Shown here: positions 53,442 through 62,812 of the stretch, piece after piece
Numbering within the stretch: position 1 is the stretch's first letter
How the letters are laid out: each line of letters starts with the position of its first letter
NCBI GenBank assembly: GCA_026122225.1
Contig: JANEZZ010001952.1
Span: 310,001 to 374,000 of the forward strand
From: Heloderma charlesbogerti
Taxonomy: Eukaryota > Chordata > Lepidosauria > Squamata > Helodermatidae
Length of the DNA: 64,000 bases
Direction: 5' to 3'
The notes under the pieces: generated by a model
What the model was told of the DNA's origin: nothing
The model's input: the letters and a program-made list of their open reading frames with translations, nothing else
The model's database searches: none
Translations under genes and position numbers: made by a program

Positions 53442-56400
53442 TTTTGTTGTTGTTCAGTCGTTCAGTCGTGTCCGACTCTTCGTGACCCCATGGACCATAG
53501 CACGCCAGGCCTTCCTGTCCTGTGTTCTCTCCCGGAGCGTGCTCAAGTTCATATTCATTGCATCCGTGATGCTATCTAGCCATCTCATCCTCTGCCGTCC
53601 CCTTCTCCTTTTGCCTTCAGTCTTTCCCAGCATCAGGGTCTTTTCCAGGGAGTTTCCTCTTCGCATTAGGTGGCCAAAATATTGGAGCTTCAGCTTCATT
53701 ATCTGTCCTTCCAATGAGCACTCAGGGTTGATTTCCTTTAGGATGGACTGATTTGACCTCCTTGCAGTCCAGGGGACTCGTAAGAGTCTTCTCCAGCACC
53801 ACAGTTTGAAAGCATCAATTCTTCGGCGCTCAGCCTTCCTTATAGTCCAGCTCTCACAGCCATACATTACTACTGGGAAAACCATAGCTTTGATTAGACG
53901 GACCTTTGTCGGCAAGGTGATGTCTCTGCTTCTTACTATGCTGTCTAGGTTTGCCATAGCTTTCCTCCCCAGGAGCAAGCGTCTTTTAATTTCATGGCTA
54001 CAGTCACCGTCTGCGGTGATCTTGGAGCCCAAGAAAGTAAAATCTGTCACTGCTTCCATTTCTTCCCCTTCTATATGCCAGGAAGTGATAGGGCCAGATG
54101 CCATGATCTTAGTTTTTTTAATGTTGAGTTTCAAACCAGCTTTTGCACTCTCCTCTTTCACCCTCAACAAGAGGCTCTTGAGATCCTCTTCGCTTTCTGC
54201 CATTAGGGTGGTATCGTCTGCATATCGGAGGTTGTTGATAATTCTCCCGGCAATCTTAATTCCAACCTCTGATTCATCCAACCCGGCATTTCTCATGATG
54301 TACTCTGCATATAAGTTAAATAAGCAGGGTGACAATATGCAGCCTTGTCGTACTCCTTTCCCAATTTTGAACCACTCGGTTGTTCCATGTGTGGTTCTTA
54401 CTGTTGCTTCTTGACCCTCGTACAGGTTTCTCAGGAGACAGGTAAGGTGGTCTGGTACTCCCATCTCTTTAAGAATTTGCCACAGTTTGTTGTGATCCAC
54501 ACAATCAAAGGCTTTAGCGTAGTCAATGAAGCAGAAATAGACGTTTTTCTGGAATTCTCTTGCTTTCTCCATGATGCAGCGAATGTTGGCGATTTGATCT
54601 CTAGTTCCTCTGCCTCTTCGAAACCCAGCTTGTACTTCCGGTAGTTCTCGGTTCGCATACTGCTGAAGCCTAGCTTGTAGGATTTTGAGCATCACCTTGC
54701 TGGCATGTGAAATGAGCGCAATTGTGCGGTAGTTTGAACACTGTTTGGCGTTGCCCTTCTTTGGAATTGGAATGTAAACTGACCTTTTCCAGTCTTGTGG
54801 CCATTGTTGAGTGTTCCAGATTTGTTGGCATATTGAATGCAGCACTTTAACAGCATCATCTTTTAGGATTTTAAATAGCTCGGCTGGAATACTGTCATCT
54901 CCGCTAGCTTTGTTGTTACTAATGCTTCCTAAGGCCCACTTGACTTCACTCTCTAGGATGTCCGGCTCAAGTTCAGTGACCGTACTATCATGGCTATCAG
55001 GGACATTCAGATCTTTCCTGTATAGTTCTTCTGTGTATTCTTGCCACCTCTTCTTAATCTCATCTGCTTCTGTTAGGTCCCTGCCTTCTTTGTCCTTTAT
55101 CATGCCCGTCTTGGCACAAAACGTTCCCTTGAGATCTCCAATTTTCTTGAAGAGATCTCTAGTCTTTCCCATTCTGTTGTTTTCCTCGATTTCTTTGCAT
55201 TGTTCATTTAAGAAGGCCTTCTTGTCTCTCCTTGCTATTCTCTGGAACTCTGCATTCAGTTGGGTATATCTTCCCCTTTCTCCCTTGCTTTTCGCTTCCC
55301 TTCTTTCCTCAGCTACTTGTAAAGCCTCATCTGACAGCCACTTGGCTTTCTTACATTTCTTTTTCTTTGGGACGGTTTTCGTTGCTGCCTCCTGAACAAT
55401 GTTACAGACCTCCGTCCATAGTTCCTCAGACACTCTGTCTATCAGGTTTAATCCCTGAAATCTATTCCTCACCTCCACTGTATATTCATCAGGGATATGA
55501 TTTAGGTCATACCTGAACGGTTTAGTGGTTTTCCCGACGTTCTTCAATTTAAGCCGAAATTTTGCAAGAAGCAGCTCATGATCTGAGCCACAGTCAGCTC
55601 CAGGTCTTGTTTTGACTGACTGTATGGAGCTTCTCCATCTTTGGCTGCAAAGGACATAATCAATCTGATTTCGATATTGACCATCTGGTGACGTCCATGT
55701 GTAGAGTCGCCTCTTGTGCTGTTGGAAAAGAGTGTTTGCTATGATCAGCGTGTTCTCTTGGCAAAACTCTATTAGCTTTTGTCCTGCTTCATTTTGTACA
55801 CCAAGGCCATGCCTGCCTGTTATCCCGGTGATTTCTTGACTTCCTGCTTTAGCATTCCAATCCCCTATGATAAAGAGGACATCTTTTTTTGGTGTTGGTT
55901 CTAGAAGGTGTTGTAGGTCTTCATAGAACCGGTCAACCTCAGCTTCTTCGGCCTCAGTGGTTGGGGCATAGACTTGAATTACTGTGATGTTGAATGGTTT
56001 GCCTTGGATTCGTACTGAGATCATTCTATCATTTTTAAGATTGTACCCCAGTACTGCTTTTCCCACCCTTTTGTTGACTATGAGTGCTACTCCATTTCTT
56101 CTAAGGGATTCTTGCCCACAATAGTAGATATGATGGTCACCTGAATTAAATTCGCCCATGCCTGTCCATTGTAGTTCACTGATTCCCAAGATGTCGATGT
56201 TCAATCTTGCCATCTCATGTTTGACCACCTCCAGCTTACCTTGATTCATTGATCTGACATTCCAGGTTCCTAAACAATATTGTTCTTTACAGCATCGGAT
56301 TTTCTTTTCACCGCCAGACACATCCACAGCTGAGTGTCCTTTCGGGTTTGGCCCAGCCGCTTCACTCTTTCTGGCGCTACTTGGAAATACCCTCTGCTCT

Positions 56401-56662
56401 TCCCCAGTAGCATATTGGACACCTTCCGACCTGAGGGGCTCATCTTCCGGCGTCATCTCTTTTAGCCTTGTGATACGTTCCATGGGGTTTTCTTGGCAAG
56501 AATACTGGAGTGGGTTGCCATTTCCTTCTCCAGTGGACCACATTTTGTCAGAACACTCTGCCATGACCTGTCCGTCTTGGGTGGCCCTGCACGGCATAGC
56601 TTATGGCTTCACTGAGTTACGCAAGCCCCTTCGCCACAACAAGGCAGTGATCCATGAAGGGG
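53442..56662 (-). mobile_element. full-length RTE/BovB LINE, copy 2, apparently intact
   Basis: 3221 bp, flanked by a perfect 11-bp duplication AAGGTTTTAAT (53431-53441, 56663-56673), so it is a complete, recent insertion. The 5' UTR is about 65 bp; the single frame spans nearly the whole element. The 3' UTR is only about a dozen nucleotides with short ACAAC units, as in RTE LINEs. It lies in the same orientation as copy 1, 50 kb away, with few differences visible by eye. BovB is known for patchy, horizontally transferred distribution in squamates, ruminants and others. Confidence 0.95.
53454..56597 (-). CDS. BovB endonuclease-reverse transcriptase, uninterrupted
   Basis: 1047 residues with no stop or frameshift. 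It probably starts at the Met at 56597, whose surroundings also exist in copy 1. Residues about 105-350: APE-type endonuclease with GTWNVRS (110-116), catalytic Glu in SELQW (141), YAPTT (210), GDWNA (245-249), IDYVL (312-316) and GSDHELL (337-343). Residues about 600-880: reverse transcriptase with YIPIPKKGN, RTIALIS, AGFRRGRGTRDQ, FIDYAKAFD (690-698), GVRQGC and catalytic RYADD (791-795). C-terminal part has MVFPVVMYGCESWT, FKLWCWRRLLR and a basic GKRRRGRQRMRWLD. It would nick DNA and prime reverse transcription at the target. All key residues are present. Confidence 0.95.
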   Translation of the reverse strand: MPCRATQDGQVMAECSDKMWSTGEGNGNPLQYSCQENPMERITRLKEMTPEDEPLRSEGVQYATGEEQRVFPSSARKSEAAGPNPKGHSAVDVSGGEKKIRCCKEQYCLGTWNVRSMNQGKLEVVKHEMARLNIDILGISELQWTGMGEFNSGDHHIYYCGQESLRRNGVALIVNKRVGKAVLGYNLKNDRMISVRIQGKPFNITVIQVYAPTTEAEEAEVDRFYEDLQHLLEPTPKKDVLFIIGDWNAKAGSQEITGITGRHGLGVQNEAGQKLIEFCQENTLIIANTLFQQHKRRLYTWTSPDGQYRNQIDYVLCSQRWRSSIQSVKTRPGADCGSDHELLLAKFRLKLKNVGKTTKPFRYDLNHIPDEYTVEVRNRFQGLNLIDRVSEELWTEVCNIVQEAATKTVPKKKKCKKAKWLSDEALQVAEERREAKSKGERGRYTQLNAEFQRIARRDKKAFLNEQCKEIEENNRMGKTRDLFKKIGDLKGTFCAKTGMIKDKEGRDLTEADEIKKRWQEYTEELYRKDLNVPDSHDSTVTELEPDILESEVKWALGSISNNKASGDDSIPAELFKILKDDAVKVLHSICQQIWNTQQWPQDWKRSVYIPIPKKGNAKQCSNYRTIALISHASKVMLKILQARLQQYANRELPEVQAGFRRGRGTRDQIANIRCIMEKAREFQKNVYFCFIDYAKAFDCVDHNKLWQILKEMGVPDHLTCLLRNLYEGQEATVRTTHGTTEWFKIGKGVRQGCILSPCLFNLYAEYIMRNAGLDESEVGIKIAGRIINNLRYADDTTLMAESEEDLKSLLLRVKEESAKAGLKLNIKKTKIMASGPITSWHIEGEEMEAVTDFTFLGSKITADGDCSHEIKRRLLLGRKAMANLDSIVRSRDITLPTKVRLIKAMVFPVVMYGCESWTIRKAERRRIDAFKLWCWRRLLRVPWTARRSNQSILKEINPECSLEGQIMKLKLQYFGHLMRRGNSLEKTLMLGKTEGKRRRGRQRMRWLDSITDAMNMNLSTLRERTQDRKAWRAMVHGVTKSRTRLND

Positions 56663-57116
56663 AAGGTTTTAATACTAGAATACAAAGCCCTAAACAACTT
56701 GGGACTACGATACCTGAGAGAGTGCCTTCTTCCTTACCAACCTGCCAGTCACTGAGGTCATCAGAGGGGTTGCTCCTGGTGGTTCCATGTGGACGTATGG
56801 CCACACTGGAGTCCACCAGGAGAACAGCCTTCAGCGTGGTGCCCCCCTTGTTATGGAACTATCTGCCTTTGGAGGTCAGGCACAGCGTCAGGCAGGCACC
56901 AACATTGTTTCCAGCACCTCCTGAAAACATCTTTATTTTAGGAAGGCTTCCTTGATTGACTGGCCACAGTTTTATCAGCATTCTGTTTCTTGTGGAACAT
57001 AGTAATTATTTTAACATGGCATTTTATTCTTTTATCCCATTTTGTATTTTTATTGTTCACTGCTCTGGAATCTGTTTGGATGTGGAGTGGTATAAAAGTG
57101 TTGTAAATAAAATAAA

Positions 57117-57543
57117 CCAGTAAATAAATAAACACATGAAGACACACTTACATACATGGACATATGCACACAGAGAAACATGCTCACATATTGACTTATT
57201 GATTTATTGTATTTCTATACCACCCAATAGCTGAAGCTAGTCACTCACACACACACTCCTTGAGGCTGAATCTGGAACTAGTTTCACTGCCACTCACCTT
57301 CCCCAATGTGGGAAGGCAAGCAGTGGGCAAGGCGCTCTCATCTGGCATTTTGAGGAGTGGCTTGGAGGAGTGAGTCCAGAGCCTGCTTTGCCCACCATTC
57401 ACCAACCCTGGTTGGGGAAGGCGAGTGGCATGTGATGACCTCCTCAGAAACGTAGTTTGTGGAAGTGGAGTTCCCATGATGAATGGCCTCACAGCCAGAT
57501 TATGCCTGTGGGCTTGAGGTTCCCAGTGCCTGGTTTATAGGAT
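57117..57543. other. unassigned; SINE tail (reverse) at about 57195-57242
   Basis: TTGATTTATTGTATTTCTAT then ACCACCCAATAGCTGAAGCT is the reverse of the SINE tail at 41781-41836. The rest is unassigned; the text around 57250-57430 contains an imperfect inverted repeat (CTTCCCCAATGTGGGAAGG; CAACCCTGGTTGGGGAAGG). Confidence 0.4.
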
Positions 57544-57701
57544 TAGCACTGTGCTGAAAATGTCTCCCACATTTTTTTCAACGGTTCTCATTCAATTTGA
57601 TAGAAAAGAAATGGCTTTTGAAAAGAAACTCAAAGGAGAAGAAATTTCAGAGAAATTCTCATGGGTTGGGTTTGGGGTCTTGCCCTTACTTTACTTACGA
57701 G

Positions 57702-58442
57702 TAGGGATGTCAGAGAATTTCTCCACAAACCTCAGGGAGGCCGAATGCCAGCGCATTCGCCCCCCCGAAATTGGTGGAGAAACGGTCTGCCCCCCCCGCC
57801 CCCCCCCGGGACGGGACTTACCTTGTTTGAATGTCCCTGGCGGCAGTGGAGGCGGTTCGGCAGCAGTTCGGCGGCGGCAGCGGCCGGTCTTCCGACCGGC
57901 TGCCGCCACTGCCATTTCCAAGTAAAACAAACAAACAAACAAACAAACAAACAAACGTGATAGGCTACGTAAAGATTTACGTAGCCTATCACAGCTAGAT
58001 TTTAAAAAAACACCGTGATAGGCTACGTAAATGTTTACGTAGCCTATCACGGCTGACTTTGGAAAAACAAAAAAAAGTGCGTACGCCCATGGGCGCTGCC
58101 ATTTGTGTTCCTTATTTTGGCACGTGTTTTTTTTTTTCCGATTCCCAGTGGCTTTTTTTTTTTTTTAAAGTCAGCTGTGATAGGCTACGTAAACATTTAC
58201 GTAGCCTACCACGGCTGACTGCAGGGATGCAAACGGCGGCGGCTATGGCCGCCGCCATTTGCATCCCGGCAGGAGAGGTTTCGCAGCTGGAGGGATGGGG
58301 CACCTCCCCCCCGGCCAAAATTTCGGGGGGGAGGGATGGGGCGCCTCCCCCCCGGCCAGAATTTCAGGGGGAGGGATGGAGCGCCTCCCCCTCACTGCGA
58401 AGCAAGCTTCGGGATCAGGTAAGGGACTTTTGTCCATCCCTA
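57702..58442 (+). mobile_element. foldback hAT (B left, A right) inside a family-2 hAT
   Basis: Perfect 8-bp duplication CTTACGAG (57694-57701, 58443-58450). B end TAGGGATGTCAGAGAATTTC with the GCCGAATGCCAGCGCATTCG stem, CAAG|GTAAGTCCCG on minus near 57821. Palindromes GATAGGCTACGTAAAGATTT (57958-57992) and GATAGGCTACGTAAATGTTT (58017-58050). The middle is truncated (GCGTACGCCCATGGGCGC then CTTATTTTGGCACGTG, no mirror). One more GATAGGCTACGTAAACATTT (58178-58212), then ACGGCGGCGGCTATGGCCGC. A end: CAG|GTAAGGG at 58419 preceded by three GGGAGGGATGG(G/A)GCGCCTCC repeats. Confidence 0.88.
57822..57915 (-). other. exon-like ATG stretch of 94 nt ending CAAG|GTAAGT
   Basis: ATG at 57915 (minus) then 31 open codons plus 1 nt to ACAAG|GTAAGTCCCG. 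Peptide starts MAVAAAGRKTGRCRRRTAAE and ends PPGTFKQ. Start and donor context match the 107-nt versions but the length differs by 13 nt, so the frame at the end changes (GTF instead of RDI). This argues against strict coding conservation. Confidence 0.35.
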
Positions 58443-58963
58443 CTTACGAGGTGGCCATGGAGTGTGCATGATTATCCTTCTTTCATTGTACAGTCATCTC
58501 TGTGGCAACCTGTAACCTCCCCAGTTTCCTGCACTTCTGTTAAAGCCATCATGAGGAAGACATCATGAGGCAATTCCTCCTATGGGGCATTTTCAGTTCA
58601 GGACGTGCAGAGGGCCTGAGAGGCTGCAGAGCAATGGAAAGATGTATAATAGAGAGAGAAGACACACACAGCCCCCTTGGCCACCTTGTAGTGATTTGGT
58701 AAGCTTAAAAATACCACCAAAAGAAACTCAAAATTCTGCCTCAGAAAAGTGGAAGCCTTGAAAGGAGCAGTGCAATAAACCAAAAACCCTTAGAAAAAAA
58801 GAAACTGTGCGACAACCCCTGCCAATAGTGAGCCCTATTTGTGAGAAACTGTTGGAGAATTTCTCCTCCCCTAGGATAAATTTGGTGAAATTGCTCCCCC
58901 CCCCAATTTCTCTGCCCACAAATAGGCTGGAGAATTTTGAAAGGCCATTTGCACACAGCTCTA

Positions 58964-59150
58964 TTAATAGGATTGCAGCCTAAGTGAACTGTTCTTGTAA
59001 GGAGTGCAAATAAATAAATAACTCCCGAAAAGAGGAGGCATGTTCCTTGCAAACATCTTTGTAATGGAAAGAAACATTGTGAGTAGATTTAAACCTAAGG
59101 GCCAGAGCAAAAGTCCACAATTCATTTACTCCACAATCAATTGTACTATT
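58964..59150. other. unassigned
   Basis: Nothing recognised. Confidence 0.3.
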
Positions 59151-59891
59151 TAGAGCTGTGCACAAATGGCCTCTTGAAATTCTCCACCTTACTTGTGGGC
59201 AGAGAAATGTGGGAGATAATTTCACTGAATTTCTCCAGGGGGAGGAGAAATTCTCCATAGTGTCTCCCAGCTAGGGCTCTCCATTGGCAGGGCTCATAGC
59301 TCAGCTTCTTTCATTTGTTCCTAAGTGATGTGTGGGTTTTCAAGCTGTAGCAGCATCAGCTGTCTTGGCAGGCTGGCCCCCAGTTTTCCTCCACCACAAT
59401 GCAGGTGGGGGCAGTGTTGTGTCCAGCTCCAAGGATGAGGTGGAGTTAGTGCTCTGCCAAAATCTGCCCTCCAATTTCCTGAAAGTTTTCTCCCCCATGA
59501 AAGAGGCTTAGGCTTCTCTTGTTCTGCCTCATTCAAGATGTTTTATAATTTATTGTTGTGGTGTTTTTGAGCTTACCTGATCACAGCTAGCCTCCCAGGC
59601 TGCCTGCACATCTTGATCTCATGGCACATTAAGCTTGGTTTTACTTGAAATGTAAGAAGCTGAGGAGCCTACAGGTGGCCAGAGAGATGATTGCATGATA
59701 AAAGACAGGACACACATGCTCACTGCTCAGCCACCTCCTAAATACGGTAAGCCCAAGAAGCCCAAATCCAACCCATGAGAAATTCCCCCAAAGCTCTTCA
59801 CCATTGAATTTCTTTTTGGAAGCAATTTCTCTTCTATCAAATTGAATGAGAATGGTCGAAAAAATGTGGGAGAAATTTTGGCACGGCACTA
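59151..59891 (+). mobile_element. hAT-like MITE, family 2, copy 3
   Basis: TAGAGCTGTGCACAAATGGC to TTTGGCACGGCACTA; flanks GTACTATT and GTATTATT (7/8). 741 bp. Same order of blocks as 16561-17253: GGGCAGAGAAA, TTTCTCCAGGGGGAGGAGAA, CAGCATCAGCTGT, GTTTTTGAGCTTACCTGAT, ATCAAATTGAATGAGAATGG. Confidence 0.8.
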
Positions 59892-59955
59892 GTATTATTA
59901 AATTAATGAGAGAAAGGGTAGATGTAGACAGCAAACTCAGTCCAAGACCTAGAGT

Positions 59956-60370
59956 TAAGGATGTATGGACTGTGTAAAATCTCCTCCATCTGTGTTTCGT
60001 GGATTGTCAGGCGCCTTTTGTTCTGTCATCCGCCCACAGATGGATGCGAATTTTTTTTTTCATCATGCGGAAAAATACGGAAATAATTCTGTAAATATTT
60101 ATGTAAGTATTTGCATAAGTATTTACATAATTTACCTCAGTAGGTAACATTTAGTGTATTGTCCCCCATTCCATTCAACATTTCCTCAGCAGAAACTTAC
60201 GTATTTTTCTACGGATTTATATGTGTAAATTTCAGGAAAGTAAAAAAATCATCTGAAAGTCCATGGACTCTGCACGGCCTGAGAGGGTTGCTCCACAGAG
60301 GATTCTGCAGGTCGGATTCTTAGAAATCCGAGCTTATTTTAAACCATCTCGAATTTCTCTGGCATCCCTA
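59956..60370. mobile_element. hAT-like MITE, family 3, copy 3
   Basis: TAAGGATGTATGGACTGTGT to TCTCTGGCATCCCTA, with flanks CCTAGAGT and CCTAGGGA (6/8). Same orientation as 41874-42262. A further TAGGGATGTGAGAAC follows immediately at 60373 without a findable end. Confidence 0.7.
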
Positions 60371-61412
60371 CCTAGGGATGTGAGAACCCCCCGCTGCTCT
60401 CCTCTCCTCCCCTTTGTTGAAGCATGCAAGTGATCGGTGGTTACCATCAATTGTCCCATGAACTGTTTGCGGCTTCGCTGGTTTTTTTTTTTGACTCAGG
60501 AACTCTTTTGCACAAGTTCGCACACAAAGCCTCAAATTCGCGCACTTTTAAATCTCTGAAATGTGCACATTCAGCTACATCTGTGCAACATTTGTATACA
60601 GTATTGAGATCCTGCCCTGCTGCTGACAGAGACACCCCATCCTCCAAGCAAAAAGAATAAGCTGATGATGTGTGTTGGGCAGGCCCCCGTGTTTCTCAAT
60701 TGAGCAATGATCTTTCCATGTAGTGCATGAATCCAACCATTTTTCATTCTGTAAGCCATTCGCATGATGACTCACTCATTGATTCTGCCTGCTGCTACTC
60801 TCCTCTCCTTTGTTTTGCTAATGCTGGGCACTTGAGTCTTTTGTTGGCTGAGAACATGCACAATTATATGCTGGGGTCTGGTCACTTCAGTGCTGCTATC
60901 ACAGATTAGCAGACATGGGATTTTTTTTTCACATGAGCTCCTGTCCTGTCTGCAGAAGAGGGCTTATTGCTTTGTTCTTTTGTTTTGAGGATGCTGCTCT
61001 TACAAATTGTAGCTTCCTCTCCGCCCCTACTTTTCCTTCTCTCTCTCTCTCTTTCTGTGCATGTGTGTGTAGGCTTTAGGCTACGTTTGCTAATTCCCCC
61101 AGAAGGCAACTTATTTGCGTCTTTGTAAACCTCAGAAAATATGCCAATGTGATGTGGCAACCTCTCTCCAACAGTCTTTGAGGAGGAGGATGGGGCTTCA
61201 CTGGGACAGGCACTGGACTGGGCTATATGGGGCAAACCCCTGATAAATCAGAGATATTTGGAAGGAGCTCAGAGAAGAAAAAGCAGCAGTAGCTCCATCC
61301 ATCATCAGAATGAGTTTCCTGGAAAGAAGGCTGCTAGCTAGGACAAGGCTTTCTGAAATTAAAAGCTGACCTATGGAAGATATGATGTTGATGCAGAGAG
61401 AGAGATGATGAC
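60371..61412. other. unassigned; (CT)n at about 61020-61053
   Basis: About 1 kb, no recognisable gene. 60500-60560 has TTTGCACAAGTTCGCACACA-type text like other family-4 interiors. Confidence 0.35.
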
Positions 61413-61979
61413 TAGGGGTGCATGAAAGTCACTTACCTGGTCTCGCAGCTTTTCGCGGTGGGGGGGGAGGCGCTTCGCTGCTCCCCCCGCGAAGTTCAGG
61501 CCGGGGGGGGAGGCTTCCTGCCTCGCCCGGCCGAAATTCAGGCCGGGGAGGAGGCGCCTCGCCTCGCCCGGCCGCGAAATAAAAAGTTTTTTTTAAAAAA
61601 AAACAACGCCCCCGTGATAGGCTATGTGACGATTAACGTAGCCTATCACAGCTAGATCTGCAAAGTCAGCCATGATAGGCTACGTAAATCATCACGTAGA
61701 CTATCACGGGGGTGTGTGTTTTTTTTTAGTTTTATTGGAATGGCGGCGGCGGCAGCCGGTCGAAAGATCGGCTGCTGCCCCCGCCCCTGACGAAGACCCG
61801 ACGAACCGCCGCCGGGACCCGCCGCCAGGAGGGACATTCGGGAAAGGTAAGTCCCGTCCTGGGGGGGGTGTGGGGTGCGGGGGGGTGCGGAGAATTTCTC
61901 CCCAAAACTTGTTCGGGGGGCCGAACACATTGGCGCTCGGCCCCCCGAAGTTTCGGGAAGAAATTCTCCGCCACCCCTA
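61413..61979 (-). mobile_element. foldback hAT (A left, B right)
   Basis: Flanks ATGATGAC (61405-61412) and ATGATAAC (61980-61987), 7/8. A end TAGGGGTGCATGAAAGTCAC with GACCAG|GTAAGTG on minus. Only two GATAGGCTA(T/C)GT palindromes are left (61614-61648, 61672-61707); the central array is deleted. Exon-like stretch 61740-61846, AAAG|GTAAGTCCCG at 61847, and a long B stem-loop (about 61888-61970) ending CACCCCTA. Confidence 0.88.
61740..61846 (+). other. exon-like stretch of 107 nt with an internal stop
   Basis: Same length, ATG position and donor as 4199-4305 and 27228-27334. Codon 17 is TGA where a related copy has CGA, a typical CpG decay change. Peptide otherwise MAAAAAGRKIGCCPRP, stop, then RRPDEPPPGPAARRDIRE. 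Confidence 0.4.
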
Positions 61980-61984
61980 ATGAT

Positions 61985-62195
61985 AACCATGTTGGACTAG
62001 GAGTCAGGAGAGCTGGGTTCTAGAACTTCTAGTCCCCACTCAGCCATGGAAGCTCACTGGGTGACTTTGAGCCAGTCACAGACCTCACAGGGTTGTTGTT
62101 GTGAGGATAAAATGGAGAGGAGGAGGATTATGTATGCTGCCTTGCATTCTTTAAGGAGGGAAAAAGGCAGCATATAATTGTAATAAATAACAAAA
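61985..62195 (+). mobile_element. tRNA-derived SINE
   Basis: ACCATGTTGGACTAGGAGTC then AGGAGAGCTGGGTTCTAG (head with B-box), CAGCCATGGAAGCTCACTGG then GTGACTTTGAGCCAGTCAC, TCACAGGGTTGTTGTTGTGA then GGATAAAATGG, GGCAGCATATAATTGTAATA then AATAAC. The 5' end touches the foldback's target duplication. Confidence 0.75.
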
Positions 62196-62812
62196 GAAGA
62201 AGGATTTGAAAGAGCCAAAGTCCCCGTGCAAGAGTGAAGCTTCTGTGGAAGCAGGTGGAGGGTGGCTTTGACCACTTCTCTCAATCAGCATACTTTGTTT
62301 TTGGTTCATTAGGTAGAATGTGGGAAGACCCACTCAGCTCTCCCTTGTTTTAAGAATGCATTTCCATGGTAAAGGACAGGCTGGGGCAGGTGACTCATTA
62401 CCTCATTCATTCTCTTTAGCTGACTGCCTGGGGGCTGGGGATATAATTGAATGTCTACTGACTATGGTCAGTCAGACATTCATTCACATGCTTGGCTGTG
62501 GAAAGGGCAGGGGGGAAGGAGACTTATTTAGGTATGCTGCAGTGTCTGAATGGAAGATGTGCCTTTCCCTCTTCTATTCCTACCAAGCAATATCTCTGCC
62601 TGAGGTACACAACTGTACACAACTGCAGTCCCTTTTGGTTTCCCCATTCTGCAATTAGCATATATGCAGGCTGCGTTATGGCTATGGTATTGCTTGTCAT
62701 CTCATGTGTTCAAGTAGCATGCCCCCCCCACATGCACACTCTCCATTGTGTAGTGTATTCCTCATGCAAACACAGAGGAATTGCCCCTTGTAAAAATACA
62801 GCTAGTTGGAAG
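62196..62812. other. unassigned
   Basis: Nothing recognised in about 600 bp. Confidence 0.35.

Larger units (their letters stand above)
53087..57116 (+). mobile_element. L2-type LINE tail, split by the intact BovB
   Basis: Left part (53087-53441), in shifting frames: YLGILLDPSLSLEAQVATVD, LATVVRALVMSRLDYCK, KLELVQNATAWQWLGAAPFQ, LHWLPICYQTRFKVLI. It continues after the BovB (56663 on) as LEYKALNNLG, LRYLRECLLPYQ, LRSSEGLLLVVPC, ESTRRTAFSVVPPLLWN. The 3' UTR includes AATCTGTTTGGATGTGGAGT, then AAATAAAATAAA. This is the L2 RT thumb and C-terminal region, 5'-truncated at the Tc1 border and decayed. Confidence 0.8.
57544..58963 (-). mobile_element. hAT-like MITE, family 2, split by a foldback hAT
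   Basis: Reverse of 16561-17253: left TAGCACTGTGCTGAAAATG, right GCACACAGCTCTA. Left flank TATAGGAT; right flank TTAATAGGAT contains AATAGGAT, a 7/8 match displaced by 2 nt. Shared interior text: CTCATTCAATTTGATAGAAA at left; CCTAGGATAAATTTGGTGAA at right. The foldback at 57702-58442 sits in the middle. Confidence 0.75.
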
